Assembly (NCBI RefSeq): GCF_003814915.1
Contig: NZ_RKQK01000002.1
Coordinates: forward strand, 497,184-561,183
DNA: 64,000 nt
Origin: Pacificibacter maritimus
GTDB lineage: Bacteria; Pseudomonadota; Alphaproteobacteria; Rhodobacterales; Rhodobacteraceae
Direction: 5' to 3'
Shown here: positions 62,891 to 64,000 of the stretch, one piece after another
Layout of the letters: each line of letters opens with the position of its first letter
Numbering within the stretch: position 1 is the first letter of the stretch
Notes under the pieces: model-generated
What the model saw: only the letters and a program-made list of their open reading frames with translations
Told to the model about the DNA's origin: nothing
Database searches by the model: none
Translations under genes and position numbers: made by a program

Positions 62891-64000
62891 TGCAGAGCCA
62901 ATTTGATATCGTCGTCGTGGGCGCTGGACCCGCGGGCATGTCCGCCGCGGTTGAGGCAGCAAAGCACGGCGCAACTGTGTGTCTTTTGGATGAACAGCAG
63001 CGCGCAGGCGGGCAAATTTACCGCAATGTGGCGCAGACCACGCCCGCGCAAGCCAAAATTCTGGGCAAGGATTACCTTGCTGGTGGGCGTCTTGTGCAAG
63101 AGCTCGGTCAGAGTGCCGTCGATCACCGCGCAGGCGTCACTGTCTGGAATGTCGGCGAAGACGGGGCTGTCACCTACAGTCGCAATGAACAAGCGGGGCA
63201 AGTGCGCGGGCAACATGTGATTATCGCTAACGGTGCCACCGAACGCCCTGTGCCTATTCCGGGCTGGACCTTGCCGGGGGTGATCACCGCAGGGGCCGCG
63301 CAGATCATGATGAAAAGCGACGGGCTTGTGGCGCAAAACGCTGTGCTCGTGGGCTCAGGGCCTTTGCTGTACTTGGTGGCCACGCAATTGTTGGCCGCAG
63401 GTGCGCCGCCCAAAGCCTTGGTGGAAACGCAAACACGTCGGAACCTGATGTCCGCTTTGCCGCATTTTTTCGGTGCTGTGAAAGACTGGAAACAGCTGGT
63501 CAAAGGCATGCGGTTTTTGGTGACTTTGAAGCGCGCAAAAGTCCCACGGTACACCGCTGCCAGCGAGATTGCCGTTGAGGGCACTGATCATGCGCAGGCC
63601 GTGACATTTCGTGCTGGTGGCAAGGATCACCGTATCGAAACTGATATGGTTTTGTTGCACCAAGGCGTTGTTCCCAATACGCAAATCAGCCGCTCTTTGA
63701 AGTTGGATCATCGGTTCGACGACATCCAAAGGTGTTTTCACCCTGTCACAGATGCCTTGGGGCAATCCTCGCATCCTTTGTTTTCCATAGCGGGCGACGG
63801 GGCTGGCATTGGCGGCGCAAAAGTTGCGGCGATCTCAGGCCGTTTGGCAGCTTTGAATGCCTTAGCCAGCATTGGCAAAATCGACGCGGGACTGCGTGAC
63901 ACGCAAGCCGCAGGCCTTATCAGATCCCGCCAGTCCGAGCTGTCTATTCGGCCATTTTTGGATGTGCTTTACACCCCGCCAGAGGAGGTTTTCGCGCCCG
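62887..64000 (+). CDS. FAD/NAD(P)-dependent oxidoreductase (opine oxidase A/HcnB-like), partial
   Basis: Frame of at least 371 codons running off the right edge of the window with no stop. The N-terminal dinucleotide motif is VVVGAGPAGMSAA and the second is LVGSGPLLY. The pyridine nucleotide-disulfide reductase-like layout (GATERPVPIPGWTLPGV) is the one found in HcnB and opine oxidase subunit A. In related proteins a C-terminal Cys-rich BFD-like domain follows, which would lie beyond the window. The ATG overlaps the 2Fe-2S gene stop. Confidence 0.85.
   Translation, partial: MMQSQFDIVVVGAGPAGMSAAVEAAKHGATVCLLDEQQRAGGQIYRNVAQTTPAQAKILGKDYLAGGRLVQELGQSAVDHRAGVTVWNVGEDGAVTYSRNEQAGQVRGQHVIIANGATERPVPIPGWTLPGVITAGAAQIMMKSDGLVAQNAVLVGSGPLLYLVATQLLAAGAPPKALVETQTRRNLMSALPHFFGAVKDWKQLVKGMRFLVTLKRAKVPRYTAASEIAVEGTDHAQAVTFRAGGKDHRIETDMVLLHQGVVPNTQISRSLKLDHRFDDIQRCFHPVTDALGQSSHPLFSIAGDGAGIGGAKVAAISGRLAALNALASIGKIDAGLRDTQAAGLIRSRQSELSIRPFLDVLYTPPEEVFAP

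Overview
The window looks like a chromosomal segment of an alphaproteobacterium of the Rhodobacteraceae (Roseobacter group). The evidence is the set of protein families, a GTTC-N7-GTTC LexA box, GTG/TTG starts, a leaderless-looking leuA leader peptide, and a tandem glycine riboswitch in front of gcvTHP. Base composition is moderate in most of the window. It is visibly richer in GC from about 42.6 to 56.2 kb and AT-richer in the GIY-YIG gene at 4.7-5.6 kb. No rRNA, CRISPR array, intact insertion sequence or integrase was seen.

0-41 kb is mostly housekeeping. It starts with two divergent lipid-linked sugar glycosyltransferases, the ribosome-associated ABC-F ATPase EttA, a GIY-YIG/DUF4357 orphan and a cold-shock protein. 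Next come a PhnA-like protein, the outer-membrane assembly pair tamA-tamB and thioredoxin trxC. The glycine cleavage operon gcvT-gcvH-gcvP is read leftwards behind its riboswitch. It is followed by gltX, a small zincin, an Hsp70-like protein, NAD synthetase, an exported MORN-repeat protein and an SDR. leuA has an attenuator-type leader. The rod-shape operon mreB-mreC-mreD-mrdA-rodA has overlapping genes and two competing hairpins upstream of mreB. Then follow a 2-hydroxyacid dehydrogenase, an SseB-like protein, a uracil-DNA glycosylase family protein, the NhaA antiporter, and a KpsT/KpsE-like capsule export pair. A tRNA-Gln(TTG) ends this part.

41-56.6 kb reads as accessory DNA beside the tRNA. 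It holds a rhomboid protease and an unknown small ORF. A sulfatase with an overlapping MarR regulator is divergent from a TAXI-type TRAP transporter and a DUF3237 protein, so this is probably one uptake and desulfation unit for an unknown sulfated compound. Next is a patch of immunity-like genes without a visible toxin: a broken SUKH gene, two unknown small proteins and a GAD-like/DUF1851 protein. Last is the SOS mutagenesis cassette imuA-imuB-dnaE2 behind a perfect LexA box.

56.6-64 kb is a catabolic unit. A LysR regulator is divergent from a complete ABC importer (binding protein, ATPase, two permeases). The importer genes run straight into three overlapping oxidoreductase genes of the opine oxidase/HcnABC type, the last cut by the window edge. 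The likely reading is import of an amino-acid-like or opine-like substrate followed by its flavin-dependent oxidation; the substrate cannot be read from the sequence.
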